From Planctomycetes bacterium RBG_16_41_13 (GTDB lineage Bacteria > Planctomycetota > Brocadiia > Brocadiales > Brocadiaceae), in the NCBI GenBank assembly GCA_001828295.1, contig MHYI01000229.1, forward strand, positions 251-10,728: 10,478 nt of DNA, given 5' to 3'. The notes below the pieces were generated by a model. The model saw nothing but the letters and a program-made list of their open reading frames with translations. It was not told the origin of the DNA and ran no database searches. Of this stretch, positions 1 through 7,719 are shown one piece after another. Position 1 is the first letter of the stretch. Each line of letters starts with the position of its first letter. Both the position numbers and the translations under genes were made by a program.

Positions 1-1005
1 AGTCATATTTTGGATAAAAATTCGAACAAGATGATCCGGCTGGATAAATCGGCTTTAGAAAGATTTCTTTTTAAAGACCCACTGTCACAAAAACCCTCCT
101 ATATGACTATGACCACAAGGGGTTGTCCTCATCGTTGTAGCTACTGCATGTCTTTTCGCGGAATGTATGAAGGACAAAAATATTTACGACGCCGTTCTCC
201 CGAACTTGTCGTGGAAGAAATAGAAAGGATAATAAAGGAGTATGATTTTATCGATGGAGTTCAGATATCGGACGATTCGTTCTTTGTCCTGACCACTGAA
301 GAAATAAAAGTGTTCAGTAAATTGTATAAGGAAAAAATAGGCATCCCCTTTCGTTGTCTGGGTAGTCCAAGCACCATTACAGAGGAGAAATTATCTTACC
401 TTGTTGATGCAGGGATGTACGAAATCCAGATGGGAATTGAGACTGCCTGCGAGAGAACAAGGAAATTATACCGGCGGACTACCACCAATGAAACCGTATT
501 AAAAGCAGCTCGGAGCATAAACAAATTTAAAAGTTCCGTTACGGCCATTTACGATTTCATTTTAGACAATCCTTACGAAACAAAAGAAGACATTGCAGAA
601 ACCCTTGCATTTATTTTGAAACTTCCTCGTCCCTTTCATCTGCAACTTTTCTCACTCATTTTCTTCCCGGGCACAGAACTCTATCATCAGGCGAAAAAAG
701 ATGGGTTTATTACTGATGAAGAAAAAGACGTTTACAGGAAGCAGTTTCAATTTATCCAGGTCAGATATTTAAACCTTATTTTCTATTTATTCAATTATGG
801 TGCGCCAAACTTTTTAATTAAACCTTTATTAAATAAGTATATAATTGCCGTTTTTGAAAGGAAATCCGTCAATAGAATCCTAAAAGGGTTAGTTGCGATA
901 ATTAAACGCATAAAACGCTTGAAATCCGCATTCAACTTTAGAAAGTTATTGAAAAAGAAGGTTGGAGAATCAGGCTCTCATAAACATATCCCTTACACGA
1001 AGTGA
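1..1005 (+). CDS. Radical SAM enzyme, probable B12-binding family, 5'-partial
   Basis: This is the C-terminal part of a radical SAM protein. The reading frame is open from base 1, and the first possible start inside the window (TTG at 10) falls just before the catalytic domain, so I treat the gene as cut by the window edge. The cluster-binding motif CPHRCSYC (codons at 124-147) gives the CxxxCxxC that holds the 4Fe-4S cluster used to cleave S-adenosylmethionine. It is followed by a DD-containing strand (QISDDSF) and by MGIETACE, both typical of the radical SAM barrel. In this family a cobalamin-binding domain of about 150-200 residues normally precedes the motif; here it would lie upstream of the window, so it is inferred. 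The C-terminal 100 residues are basic with one hydrophobic stretch. The substrate is unknown. The gene is separated from the next by 266 bases, so it may belong to an upstream transcription unit. The radical SAM assignment is firm; the B12 domain is an inference. Confidence 0.88.
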   Translation, partial: SHILDKNSNKMIRLDKSALERFLFKDPLSQKPSYMTMTTRGCPHRCSYCMSFRGMYEGQKYLRRRSPELVVEEIERIIKEYDFIDGVQISDDSFFVLTTEEIKVFSKLYKEKIGIPFRCLGSPSTITEEKLSYLVDAGMYEIQMGIETACERTRKLYRRTTTNETVLKAARSINKFKSSVTAIYDFILDNPYETKEDIAETLAFILKLPRPFHLQLFSLIFFPGTELYHQAKKDGFITDEEKDVYRKQFQFIQVRYLNLIFYLFNYGAPNFLIKPLLNKYIIAVFERKSVNRILKGLVAIIKRIKRLKSAFNFRKLLKKKVGESGSHKHIPYTK

Positions 1006-1179
1006 ATAATTTCCTTTCGCTGGCACAATACGTCTGCAAAGCGGGTCTAATGATGCACATCTTTGCAACTCGAAACCATACAAAATTTAATGTTACTTTT
1101 ATCGAAATTATGCGTATTGCCCACTGTAATAGGAAAAGGAAAATTTAAGTACCGTGCGAAACAAAGTAAATAAAAAAGT

Positions 1180-1206
1180 TTGCAATATGAGTCTAAACAA
1201 TACAAT
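1180..1206 (+). promoter_or_regulatory. Possible sigma70-type promoter upstream of the wzz-kinase operon
   Basis: TTGCAA (1180-1185) and TACAAT (1201-1206) resemble -35 and -10 boxes and sit about 65 bases before the start codon of the Wzz-kinase gene, in the only sizeable gap of the window. The spacer is 15 bases, shorter than the usual 16-18, so the match is weak. In AT-rich DNA such pairs arise by chance. Its position is more persuasive than its sequence. Confidence 0.22.
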
Positions 1207-1216
1207 TCTTCCGCTA

Positions 1217-1234
1217 ATATCCATCATAGGATAT
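1217..1234 (+). promoter_or_regulatory. Small inverted repeat upstream of the wzz-kinase gene
   Basis: ATATCC (1217-1222) and GGATAT (1229-1234) are perfect 6-base inverted arms around a 6-base loop. The element lies between the putative promoter and the ribosome binding site, so it would be in the 5' leader of the mRNA. It could be an operator half-site pair or a weak leader hairpin. The arms are short and AT-rich and it is not followed by a T-run, so it is not a terminator. A chance occurrence is possible. Confidence 0.25.
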
Positions 1235-1251
1235 CAAATGAGAGCTGCACA

Positions 1252-1259
1252 AAAGGAGG
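1252..1259 (+). promoter_or_regulatory. Strong Shine-Dalgarno site for the wzz-kinase gene
   Basis: AAAGGAGG is a near-perfect Shine-Dalgarno sequence 12 bases before the ATG at 1272. It fixes that start codon and is among the strongest ribosome binding sites in the window, consistent with this being the first gene of the operon. Confidence 0.8.
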
Positions 1260-1271
1260 CGAGTTAACTCA

Positions 1272-3410
1272 ATGGAATTTTTGAAAATATGGGAGATACT
1301 GTCCAGGAGAAAATGGATATTTATTAGCGCATTTTTGGGGTTTTTTGGCATTGTGGTAATAGGAACGATCCTGATAACCCCCACCTATAAGGCAAAGGCC
1401 AAACTCATTATAGAGACATCGGACACCATATCATCCCTCTTATCAAGTTTGGGCACAAAAGGAACGAAAATTGGGGGTGTTATTCCCCCAAAGACGGGCA
1501 AAACAGGAAGTACCGACTACGAAACGGACATTGCTTTAGCCAAAATCAGACCACTTATTGAAAAACTTATATCTTTACTCAATATAAAAGACAGACATGG
1601 GAAAACAATACGTCCTGATAAATTAACAGAGTTAAGTTTAATTTCTAAATTAAAAAACAAGGTATTACCCCGTCCTTACATTGAAGTTAATCAATACAAA
1701 GATGCAGATATGTTAGAAATAGCTGCCTATTCTCCTAATCCTTTTGAAGCAGCCAATATGTCCAATAAACTTGCCACACTTTATATTGAAGACAGGCTTG
1801 AAAGAAAGAGAGAGGAATACAAAGCTGCTAAGATTTTTATCAAATGTCAGATGAAAGAAGTCAAAGAAGAATATTACAAATCTTTATCTGCACTGAGCGA
1901 CTTTAAGATAAGTAAAAAAACTGTTAACCTGGATACAGAAACTCAAAATTTGATTAACAAAATAGCAACCTTGCAGGGTGAATATGAGGATAACGAGAAA
2001 ACGATTTTAGAATCAAGACGAAAGATAGTAGATTCTAACAAAAAATTGAAAGAAATGGAAAAGTTTCGAAAAGAATCAAAAGAATTAACCCGCAGTGATG
2101 CTTTAAAATCATTACAAACAAAATTAGATGGTTATTTGGTTGATATTGCCCAAAAAAGCGTTGAATATACAAAAGAACATCCCGACTACAAAATATTAGA
2201 AAAAGAGATCGAAACAGCTAAAGAACTCATAAAAAACGAAAAAAAAGTTGCCCTTAATAGTGTTAGTATTTCAATAGACCCGATCTATGACGAACTTTCA
2301 AAAAACCTGATAGATGCCCATATCGACAAAAATATTGCTATTGCCAAAAAAGGGTTATTACAAAAATATATTAATGCATATCAGGAAGAATTGCTAAATA
2401 TACCCCTCAAAGACTCTGAAAATTCCAAGCTTGAATTAACCTTGACCATTAACAAAGATATGTATCAAAATTTGTTGGAATATTTGATGACGGTTAGTAT
2501 AGCGGAATCAATGACCCTTTCTAATATTCGGTTGATAGAAGCTGCCATAGAACCTTATAAACCTCACTTTCCCAGAAGATATTTGAATTTCGCTATTGCC
2601 CTTTTTCTCAGTGTATTCTGGGGACTGGTTCTTTCCCTGTTTGTGGAGTACATCGACAATACCATTAAAACGCCTGAAGATATAAAACATATTAAATCCT
2701 TAAATTTTCTTGGTATTATTCCCAATACAAAATTACTTAAGGACATGAGTATAATATCCAAGTTGAATCCTACATTACCAGTCGTTGAGGCATACCGAAC
2801 GATCAGAAACAGTATACAGTATGCCTCTTTGGACAAACCAATGAAAACAATTGTTGTGACCAGTTCTATGGAATCGGAAGGGAAAAGTTCCATGTCATCA
2901 AATATTTCCATCACGTACAGTATGGAAAAGAAAAAGGTTATTTTGGTAGACCTTGATTTAAGAAGACCCACAGCCCATAAATTTTTCAAAATTTCAAACA
3001 ACAACGGTATTACGAATATCCTTAGCGGCGGTTTCTCCTTAGATGAAACAATTGTGCATACAGATGTTAGCGGTCTGGATTTATTAACCAGTGGTCCTAT
3101 CCCACCCGATCCAAGTAGTTTGATAGAATCGCAAAAACTACGGGATATTGTAAATAAACTAAAAGAAATGTACGATATGGTTATCATTGATACACCGCCG
3201 GTAATGGCCGTTAATGATGCAACTGTTGTTGGCAGAATTGCAGATGGTATTTTGCTTGTTATTGAATCCGGAAGAGCGACTTTTTCTATAGTTGATCATA
3301 TAAAAGAATTATTTACCAAAGCCGGCCTTAACACAATTGGAATTGTGTTAAACAAATTTAAGGCATACGAAGCTGGTTACTATTATTATAATCGAGCCTA
3401 TTATAAATAG
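1272..3410 (+). CDS. Wzz-type polysaccharide co-polymerase fused to a BY-kinase
   Basis: This inner-membrane protein of 712 residues sets polysaccharide chain length and couples it to autophosphorylation (Wzc/ExoP type). The Wzz domain has a first membrane segment at about residues 15-37, a periplasmic region with long charged helices likely to form coiled coil (about 170-330), a proline-containing motif (EPYKPHFPRR) and a second membrane segment at about 438-460. The cytoplasmic kinase follows. It has the oligomerisation motif EX2RX2R (E506, R509, R512), a Walker A loop ending in EGKSS (K538), Walker A' VDLDLRRP (D560, D562) and Walker B VIIDTPP (D640). The C-terminus carries seven tyrosines within the last 14 residues (Y699, Y703-706, Y710-711), the expected phosphorylation cluster. 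The Walker A loop lacks the usual Pro-Gly before EGK (here Glu-Ser), but the core residues are present. The start is fixed by a strong ribosome binding site. The acyltransferase gene begins 23 bases downstream. The assignment is secure; the polymer is unknown. Confidence 0.95.
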   Translation: MEFLKIWEILSRRKWIFISAFLGFFGIVVIGTILITPTYKAKAKLIIETSDTISSLLSSLGTKGTKIGGVIPPKTGKTGSTDYETDIALAKIRPLIEKLISLLNIKDRHGKTIRPDKLTELSLISKLKNKVLPRPYIEVNQYKDADMLEIAAYSPNPFEAANMSNKLATLYIEDRLERKREEYKAAKIFIKCQMKEVKEEYYKSLSALSDFKISKKTVNLDTETQNLINKIATLQGEYEDNEKTILESRRKIVDSNKKLKEMEKFRKESKELTRSDALKSLQTKLDGYLVDIAQKSVEYTKEHPDYKILEKEIETAKELIKNEKKVALNSVSISIDPIYDELSKNLIDAHIDKNIAIAKKGLLQKYINAYQEELLNIPLKDSENSKLELTLTINKDMYQNLLEYLMTVSIAESMTLSNIRLIEAAIEPYKPHFPRRYLNFAIALFLSVFWGLVLSLFVEYIDNTIKTPEDIKHIKSLNFLGIIPNTKLLKDMSIISKLNPTLPVVEAYRTIRNSIQYASLDKPMKTIVVTSSMESEGKSSMSSNISITYSMEKKKVILVDLDLRRPTAHKFFKISNNNGITNILSGGFSLDETIVHTDVSGLDLLTSGPIPPDPSSLIESQKLRDIVNKLKEMYDMVIIDTPPVMAVNDATVVGRIADGILLVIESGRATFSIVDHIKELFTKAGLNTIGIVLNKFKAYEAGYYYYNRAYYK

Positions 3411-3433
3411 CTTTTTTCCCACACCGAGTAAAA

Positions 3434-4423
3434 ATGAAAATAAACGATGCAAAATTAATCAGTACTATAAAAACTGTTTTCCTTTATTCGGTAAGGTTTA
3501 TTCTGCCGTATTTACCCTTAAAAATCATTTATTTCATTGGTAATTTCTTAGGCGGTGTAATGCTTGGTCAAAAAGCACAGGTTATTAAAGATGATCTCAA
3601 GGCGTTAATTGGTAATGTATCAGAATTTGAACTGGATACAATACTGCGCAATACCATGCAGAACTTCAGAAAAGACCTCCTTGAAATCTGGACGTTTCCA
3701 AAACTTAACCAAAACAGAATAAATAGAATGTCATATTTTGAAGGGACAGAACATCTTGATAATGCACTAGAGAAAGGGAAAGGGGCAATATTATGTATAA
3801 CACATTTTGGTTCGTGGAAAATTATCTTACCCGCACTTGGATATAATGGTTATACGGTAAACCAGGTCGCTGCTAATCCCCTAACATTTGGAAAAAACAC
3901 CGAAGTGTCTTTTCACAACAAAATTATGAAGATGGAATTGGAAAGTGAATCTTCTCTTCCGGCAAAATTTATCTATCTGAATGAGGGAAAATCTGTCAGA
4001 CAAATCTATAGAGTATTGGAAAATAACGAGATATTAGTAATGTCACTTGATGGAATTATCGTGGGAAAGCGCTTAACGGTGCCCTTTTTACATGGTTCTA
4101 TCTCACTTTTGACGGGGGGACCATATCTGTCGTTAAGCACAGACGCCCCATTATTACCGGTGTTCATAGTCAGACAAAAAGATAATAGACACAAAATTAC
4201 GATTCACGGGCCATTTGCAAATATAAACAACGGAAGCGATAAAGAAAAGTTTATCAATGACTGGATGACAAATTATGTCGCCCTCTTTGAACAGTATGTT
4301 CGAAATTATCCGGAACATTATGCAAGATATCTATATACCATAAGAAAATATCCCCTCCCCGATATCGGGTATGTCTTGAAAATCAAAAACATCGATGCTG
4401 AAAAGGAATTGGCTCATTTATGA
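3434..4423 (+). CDS. LpxL/HtrB-like acyltransferase family protein with altered HX4 motif
   Basis: The protein (329 residues) has the layout of the lipid A/lysophospholipid acyltransferase family. A hydrophobic N-terminus (about residues 10-45) would sit at the inner membrane. It is followed by the HFGSW block (H124) and then by a block reading SLDGIIVGKR (D206) and VPFLHGS, with TGG and APLLPVFI after it; these match the second half of LpxL-type enzymes. Length is close to the usual 300-320. The oddity is at the active site: family members carry H-X4-D/E (commonly HFGNWE), but here the sixth position is lysine (K129). It may therefore be inactive, use another base, or have a changed reaction. 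The gene follows the Wzz-kinase by 23 bases, with only a weak ribosome binding site (GAG), and its stop overlaps the next start (ATGA), implying translational coupling. A role in acylating the glycan or its lipid carrier is inferred from context. Family membership is likely; activity is uncertain. Confidence 0.82.
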   Translation: MKINDAKLISTIKTVFLYSVRFILPYLPLKIIYFIGNFLGGVMLGQKAQVIKDDLKALIGNVSEFELDTILRNTMQNFRKDLLEIWTFPKLNQNRINRMSYFEGTEHLDNALEKGKGAILCITHFGSWKIILPALGYNGYTVNQVAANPLTFGKNTEVSFHNKIMKMELESESSLPAKFIYLNEGKSVRQIYRVLENNEILVMSLDGIIVGKRLTVPFLHGSISLLTGGPYLSLSTDAPLLPVFIVRQKDNRHKITIHGPFANINNGSDKEKFINDWMTNYVALFEQYVRNYPEHYARYLYTIRKYPLPDIGYVLKIKNIDAEKELAHL

Positions 4424-5784
4424 AGGTATTACTTGTACAATCTTACCTTGGACAATGTGATAGTTTCCCCGTTTATCCTTTGGGTCTTGCTTATATAGCT
4501 ACATCATTAAACCATAAAGGTCATTATGTAGAAATATTCGACCCCAATGTCTCTCCCCATCCTTACGATGATTTGCAGAAACGTATATTAAACTTTTCTC
4601 CGGATTTCATTGGTATTTCCCTGAGAAACATTGACAATCAGCATCGTGTAGCCCCCTTTTATCATTACAAGTATTTCCAATGTACTCTTAAAACCATAAA
4701 AGAAAGCAATCCTGATGTAAAAGTCATTGTTGGCGGAGCCGGTTTTTCCATGTTTGCGGAAAAGATTATGGAAAGAAATCCATCGATTGATTTTGGAATT
4801 TACTTAGAAGGAGAAGAGAACGTCCCGGAACTTTTGGATAATCTGAATAATCCGGAGTCCGTAAGCGGTATTTATTTTCGGAAAAACGGGAAAGTAATGT
4901 TTTCCGGCTTTAGACCGTTGCCTGATTTCCAGAACGAACCTATGCCAAAAAGGGATTTCATTGACATTGCGCCCTATTTGAGCCATTTAGAAAGCCTTGG
5001 TATACAAACAGTAAGAGGATGTCCTCTTAAATGTACCTACTGTAATTATCCTCAACTCAATGGCAACAGGCTAAGGGCAAGAGACGCAAAAAGTGTTTGT
5101 GATGAAATTGAATATTTAATCAAACAATACCATATAAACCAATTTATGTTTGCTGATGGAGTCTTCAATGCGCCCTTGAGGCATTCCGAAGAAATTTGTG
5201 AAGAAATCATAAAAAGGGGGCTAAAGGTAAAATGGTCGGCATGGATGGAACTTAAACATATACCGAAGAGTTTCTTGTTACTGGCTAAGAAGGCGGGTTG
5301 CGTGGGTATCACATTTTCTCCTGATGGTATTTCACAAAACGCACTTGATGGTTTACGGAAGGGCTTGAAGGAAAAAGATATAAAGGATAGTTTTGTATTA
5401 TTCACTAAAGACGAAGATGTAAAAAGTTTGAACGTTACGTACGGTATGTTTATAAACCCGCCGGGTGAGACATTCCTGGGACTCCTTAAAACTATCGTAT
5501 TTTTTATAAAGGGCAAGTTCCTCCTCGCCGGCAGAGGCGGCACGTTTATCAATTGGATAAGACTGGAGCCAGAAACCAAAGTCTTTCTTGAAGCATCTGA
5601 AAAGGGTGAAATATCAAAAAATCTTGAGCTTTTGCCAGACAATCAAAAAGAACTAAAGAAACTCTTTTATAGCAAATCGCCGCTCTGCCATTTAGATTTT
5701 CTCATAATCACAATGCTAAAATCCTTAAATATATTTAAATTGTTATTGTTAAAATCAGGCCTTAAAAAGACTCAACGTCGCTAG
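4420..5784 (+). CDS. B12-binding-type radical SAM enzyme
   Basis: This protein of 454 residues has two parts. Residues 1 to about 150 look like a Rossmann-type cobalamin-binding domain: it opens with MKVLLVQSY, continues with PLGLAYIATSLNHKGH and has IVGGAGFSMFA and a GEGEE-like LEGEENVPE end. The usual DxHxxG lower-ligand histidine is not evident at the expected place (FDPNVSPH), as in many family members that bind cobalamin base-off/His-off, or not at all. The radical SAM barrel follows with CPLKCTYC (C201, C205, C208) for the 4Fe-4S cluster, then FADGVFN and a GITFSPDG strand. The C-terminal 60 residues are basic and hydrophobic. Members of this superfamily carry out methylations and other radical rearrangements; the substrate here is unknown, and a glycan or lipid is only suggested by the operon. 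The start overlaps the acyltransferase stop by ATGA. It belongs to the same broad family as the truncated gene at the left edge. Confidence 0.9.
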   Translation: MKVLLVQSYLGQCDSFPVYPLGLAYIATSLNHKGHYVEIFDPNVSPHPYDDLQKRILNFSPDFIGISLRNIDNQHRVAPFYHYKYFQCTLKTIKESNPDVKVIVGGAGFSMFAEKIMERNPSIDFGIYLEGEENVPELLDNLNNPESVSGIYFRKNGKVMFSGFRPLPDFQNEPMPKRDFIDIAPYLSHLESLGIQTVRGCPLKCTYCNYPQLNGNRLRARDAKSVCDEIEYLIKQYHINQFMFADGVFNAPLRHSEEICEEIIKRGLKVKWSAWMELKHIPKSFLLLAKKAGCVGITFSPDGISQNALDGLRKGLKEKDIKDSFVLFTKDEDVKSLNVTYGMFINPPGETFLGLLKTIVFFIKGKFLLAGRGGTFINWIRLEPETKVFLEASEKGEISKNLELLPDNQKELKKLFYSKSPLCHLDFLIITMLKSLNIFKLLLLKSGLKKTQRR

Positions 5785-5795
5785 AGGAAGAAAAG

Positions 5796-7691
5796 ATGAG
5801 GATGCAAAAAAAAGACACATTGATATATGCCCTTCTTTTTACATGCTTATTCCTGGCGTTTTTATTAAACTTTAACGTCTTTTCTGAAGCGTCAAATGAG
5901 TCGGTTATAGAAAAAGCGCATCGTTTACAAAGGCTAATACAGGAAAAAGTCGCCAAAGGTCAGGATGTATCGATGGCTTTAGATTTGGACAAAAAGTCAC
6001 AGTTAGCCGCGCAAGAGGGGAACATCGACCTTGTTAACAAGTTATTGAGTGATGCAATAAAAATCTTAGAGGATAACGTTTCTTCTGAAACAACAAAGGA
6101 ATCGACCGTTGAAGATGATAAAGTTCCTTCTGAGACAACAAATAAGTCGCTTGTTGAAAAAGGAGGACGTTTAAAAAAATTAATTCAGGAAAAAGCTGCC
6201 AAAGGTCAGTATCTATCAATGGCCTTGTATTTAGATAAAAAGTCTCAATTGGCAGCTAATACGGGTAACATGAGTATTGTTAGCAAATTGTTAGATGACG
6301 CAATAAAAGCCCTAGAGGACTCCCCACTCACAAAAGTTATAGAACTCCCTGTTAGGATAGACAAAGTTATGGTCACCGAAGGAGTCCCAAAATATGAAGA
6401 GGGAAGACTGGTAACAGACTATAAATTGGCCTTTGCTACCAAAATGATACCTGCAAAAGATGGGATGGTCAGGATTGAAATAACCTCTACTCCTGTATAT
6501 GTTGAGGAGGAACCAATAACTACAGAGTTAAAAATAAAGACAGAATATTCACCGTTCGGTTTACACCCTGGTTATACATATAAGAAAATAAAGATTGATA
6601 GGAAACGAATAAATTGGATTACATCAACTCAACCGCAAGAAATTGGCTTTGATTACAAATATTCTCTGGATATAGGTGTTAAATGGAATCGTCCAGAAGT
6701 CTATGCGGTATGGGATATAATTCAAAAAACTGACAAAGACATAGAAAAAAGTATTTATGATTGGAAAATAACCGATTACATTTACGGCAATGTTCCCAGG
6801 GGTATAAATATTATGGCGAATATCGATGTTACAGAAAACCGGATACTAAGTGGAGAAATGCCATTTCCTAAAACATTTAAATTCAAGACAAAATATTTAG
6901 AGGAAAAATATATAGCTTTCGTAAAGAAACTTGTTGAAAGATATGACGGTGATAGTATTGATGATATGTCCGGTCTTCAGAACCCTGTTAGATACTGGCA
7001 GGTATTCAACGAACCTGACTTGGCATCAAAGGACTGGGAAGGATATGCTCATTTACTTGAAATAACCTATAAGGCAATTAAAGAGGCATGTCCTGAATGT
7101 AAGGTAGTAATTGGTGGTATGTCTCTGTTTCCAGAAGGGTTCAATAAATTTTACATACCGATACTTAAGAAACTCAAAGGAAAATACATAGATGTTTTTG
7201 ATTTTCACCAGTTTGGTGAGTCATGGGTATGGATGGCTTATGAAGATATAATTAGTGCAATAAAAAACGGATTATCTGAAAATGGATATACAAGGACAGA
7301 AATATGGATTACGGAAACGGGTACTTACAGTGGCAAGCCTGAAAATTCGCGCAAACAAACAGAGAAAGAGCAGGCTGAAGCGCTTCTTAAAAGATATGTC
7401 TGTGCGACGTCATTGGGTATAAAAAAGATTTTTTGGGCATTTGGATTAATTGAGGGTTGTACAGACGGTAACGGTGAGTTCGACCATACAGGTTTAATAT
7501 ATGATGGAAAGGATAGTGATGATTTAGGATATGGGCAGAAAAAACTAGCATATTACACATACAAAATGATGACAGAAAAACTGGAAGGGTGTAATCTCTC
7601 TGAAATAGAACGTCTAAATCTTGGTGAAAGGATATGCGCTTATAGATTTACTAAGCAGAATAAACCTGTTTACGTCATATGGGCTCAGTAA
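5796..7691 (+). CDS. Exported or membrane-anchored clan GH-A glycosidase (GH39/PslG-like) with tandem N-terminal repeats
   Basis: The 631-residue protein begins with a charged N-terminus and a hydrophobic segment (about residues 8-28), a signal peptide or membrane anchor, so the rest should lie outside the cytoplasmic membrane. Residues 28-175 hold a tandem duplication of a 66-residue helical module. A beta-rich region of about 180-300 follows, then a TIM-barrel glycosidase domain. Two clan GH-A catalytic glutamates are visible: the acid/base in WQVFNEPD (E406) and the likely nucleophile in WITETGTY (E507), with DFHQF between them and FWAFGL after. This matches GH39- or GH5-like endoglycosidases, some of which, such as PslG, are encoded inside exopolysaccharide operons and cut their own polymer. 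The C-terminus stops at YVIWAQ, within what looks like the last beta-strand region, so the end may be short. A ribosome binding site (AGAGGAAG, 5783-5790) precedes ATG 5796. The glycosidase call is good; family number and substrate are inferred. Confidence 0.82.
   Translation: MRMQKKDTLIYALLFTCLFLAFLLNFNVFSEASNESVIEKAHRLQRLIQEKVAKGQDVSMALDLDKKSQLAAQEGNIDLVNKLLSDAIKILEDNVSSETTKESTVEDDKVPSETTNKSLVEKGGRLKKLIQEKAAKGQYLSMALYLDKKSQLAANTGNMSIVSKLLDDAIKALEDSPLTKVIELPVRIDKVMVTEGVPKYEEGRLVTDYKLAFATKMIPAKDGMVRIEITSTPVYVEEEPITTELKIKTEYSPFGLHPGYTYKKIKIDRKRINWITSTQPQEIGFDYKYSLDIGVKWNRPEVYAVWDIIQKTDKDIEKSIYDWKITDYIYGNVPRGINIMANIDVTENRILSGEMPFPKTFKFKTKYLEEKYIAFVKKLVERYDGDSIDDMSGLQNPVRYWQVFNEPDLASKDWEGYAHLLEITYKAIKEACPECKVVIGGMSLFPEGFNKFYIPILKKLKGKYIDVFDFHQFGESWVWMAYEDIISAIKNGLSENGYTRTEIWITETGTYSGKPENSRKQTEKEQAEALLKRYVCATSLGIKKIFWAFGLIEGCTDGNGEFDHTGLIYDGKDSDDLGYGQKKLAYYTYKMMTEKLEGCNLSEIERLNLGERICAYRFTKQNKPVYVIWAQ
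5877..6074 (+). repeat. Tandem protein repeat, copy 1 (66 codons)
   Basis: Residues 28-93 of the glycosidase form the first copy. It opens with a short box VFSEASNES and continues with a predicted helical hairpin containing the shared cores LIQEK, AKGQ, LDKKSQLAA and DAIK, ending in LED. Counting by eye, 44 of 66 positions are identical to copy 2, which lies exactly 82 codons downstream. The opening box occurs a third time in the linker (VSSETTKES, residues 95-103), suggesting a remnant of another unit. Confidence 0.85.
6123..6320 (+). repeat. Tandem protein repeat, copy 2 (66 codons)
   Basis: Residues 110-175 repeat residues 28-93, starting with VPSETTNKS and ending with LED. The DNA of the two copies has drifted, including at silent positions, so the duplication is not recent. 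Conservation of the Gly, Ala and Leu core positions suggests each copy folds as a unit. The function is unknown; glycan contact, spacing from the membrane or self-association are possibilities. Confidence 0.85.
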
Positions 7692-7719
7692 AGTGCTATA
7701 CTTCCATCCTATTAAATAT

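Noticed and set aside
1238..1267. Nine-codon reading frame (starting MRAAQKEA) just before the Wzz-kinase, overlapping its ribosome binding site
   Set aside because: It has only a weak AGGA upstream and no regulatory codon run such as repeated identical amino acids. A leader peptide cannot be excluded but chance is more likely.
2564..3187. Long minus-strand open frame (207 codons) opposite the kinase domain
   Set aside because: It is antisense to a protein with intact kinase motifs, and its translation shows no recognisable family. It is a shadow of the coding strand.
3411..3433. T-run after the Wzz-kinase stop as a terminator
   Set aside because: No GC-rich stem precedes the Ts, and the next gene starts 23 bases after the stop.
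5052..5642. Minus-strand open frame (196 codons) opposite the radical SAM barrel
   Set aside because: It lies entirely across a conserved gene and its translation has no domain-like features.
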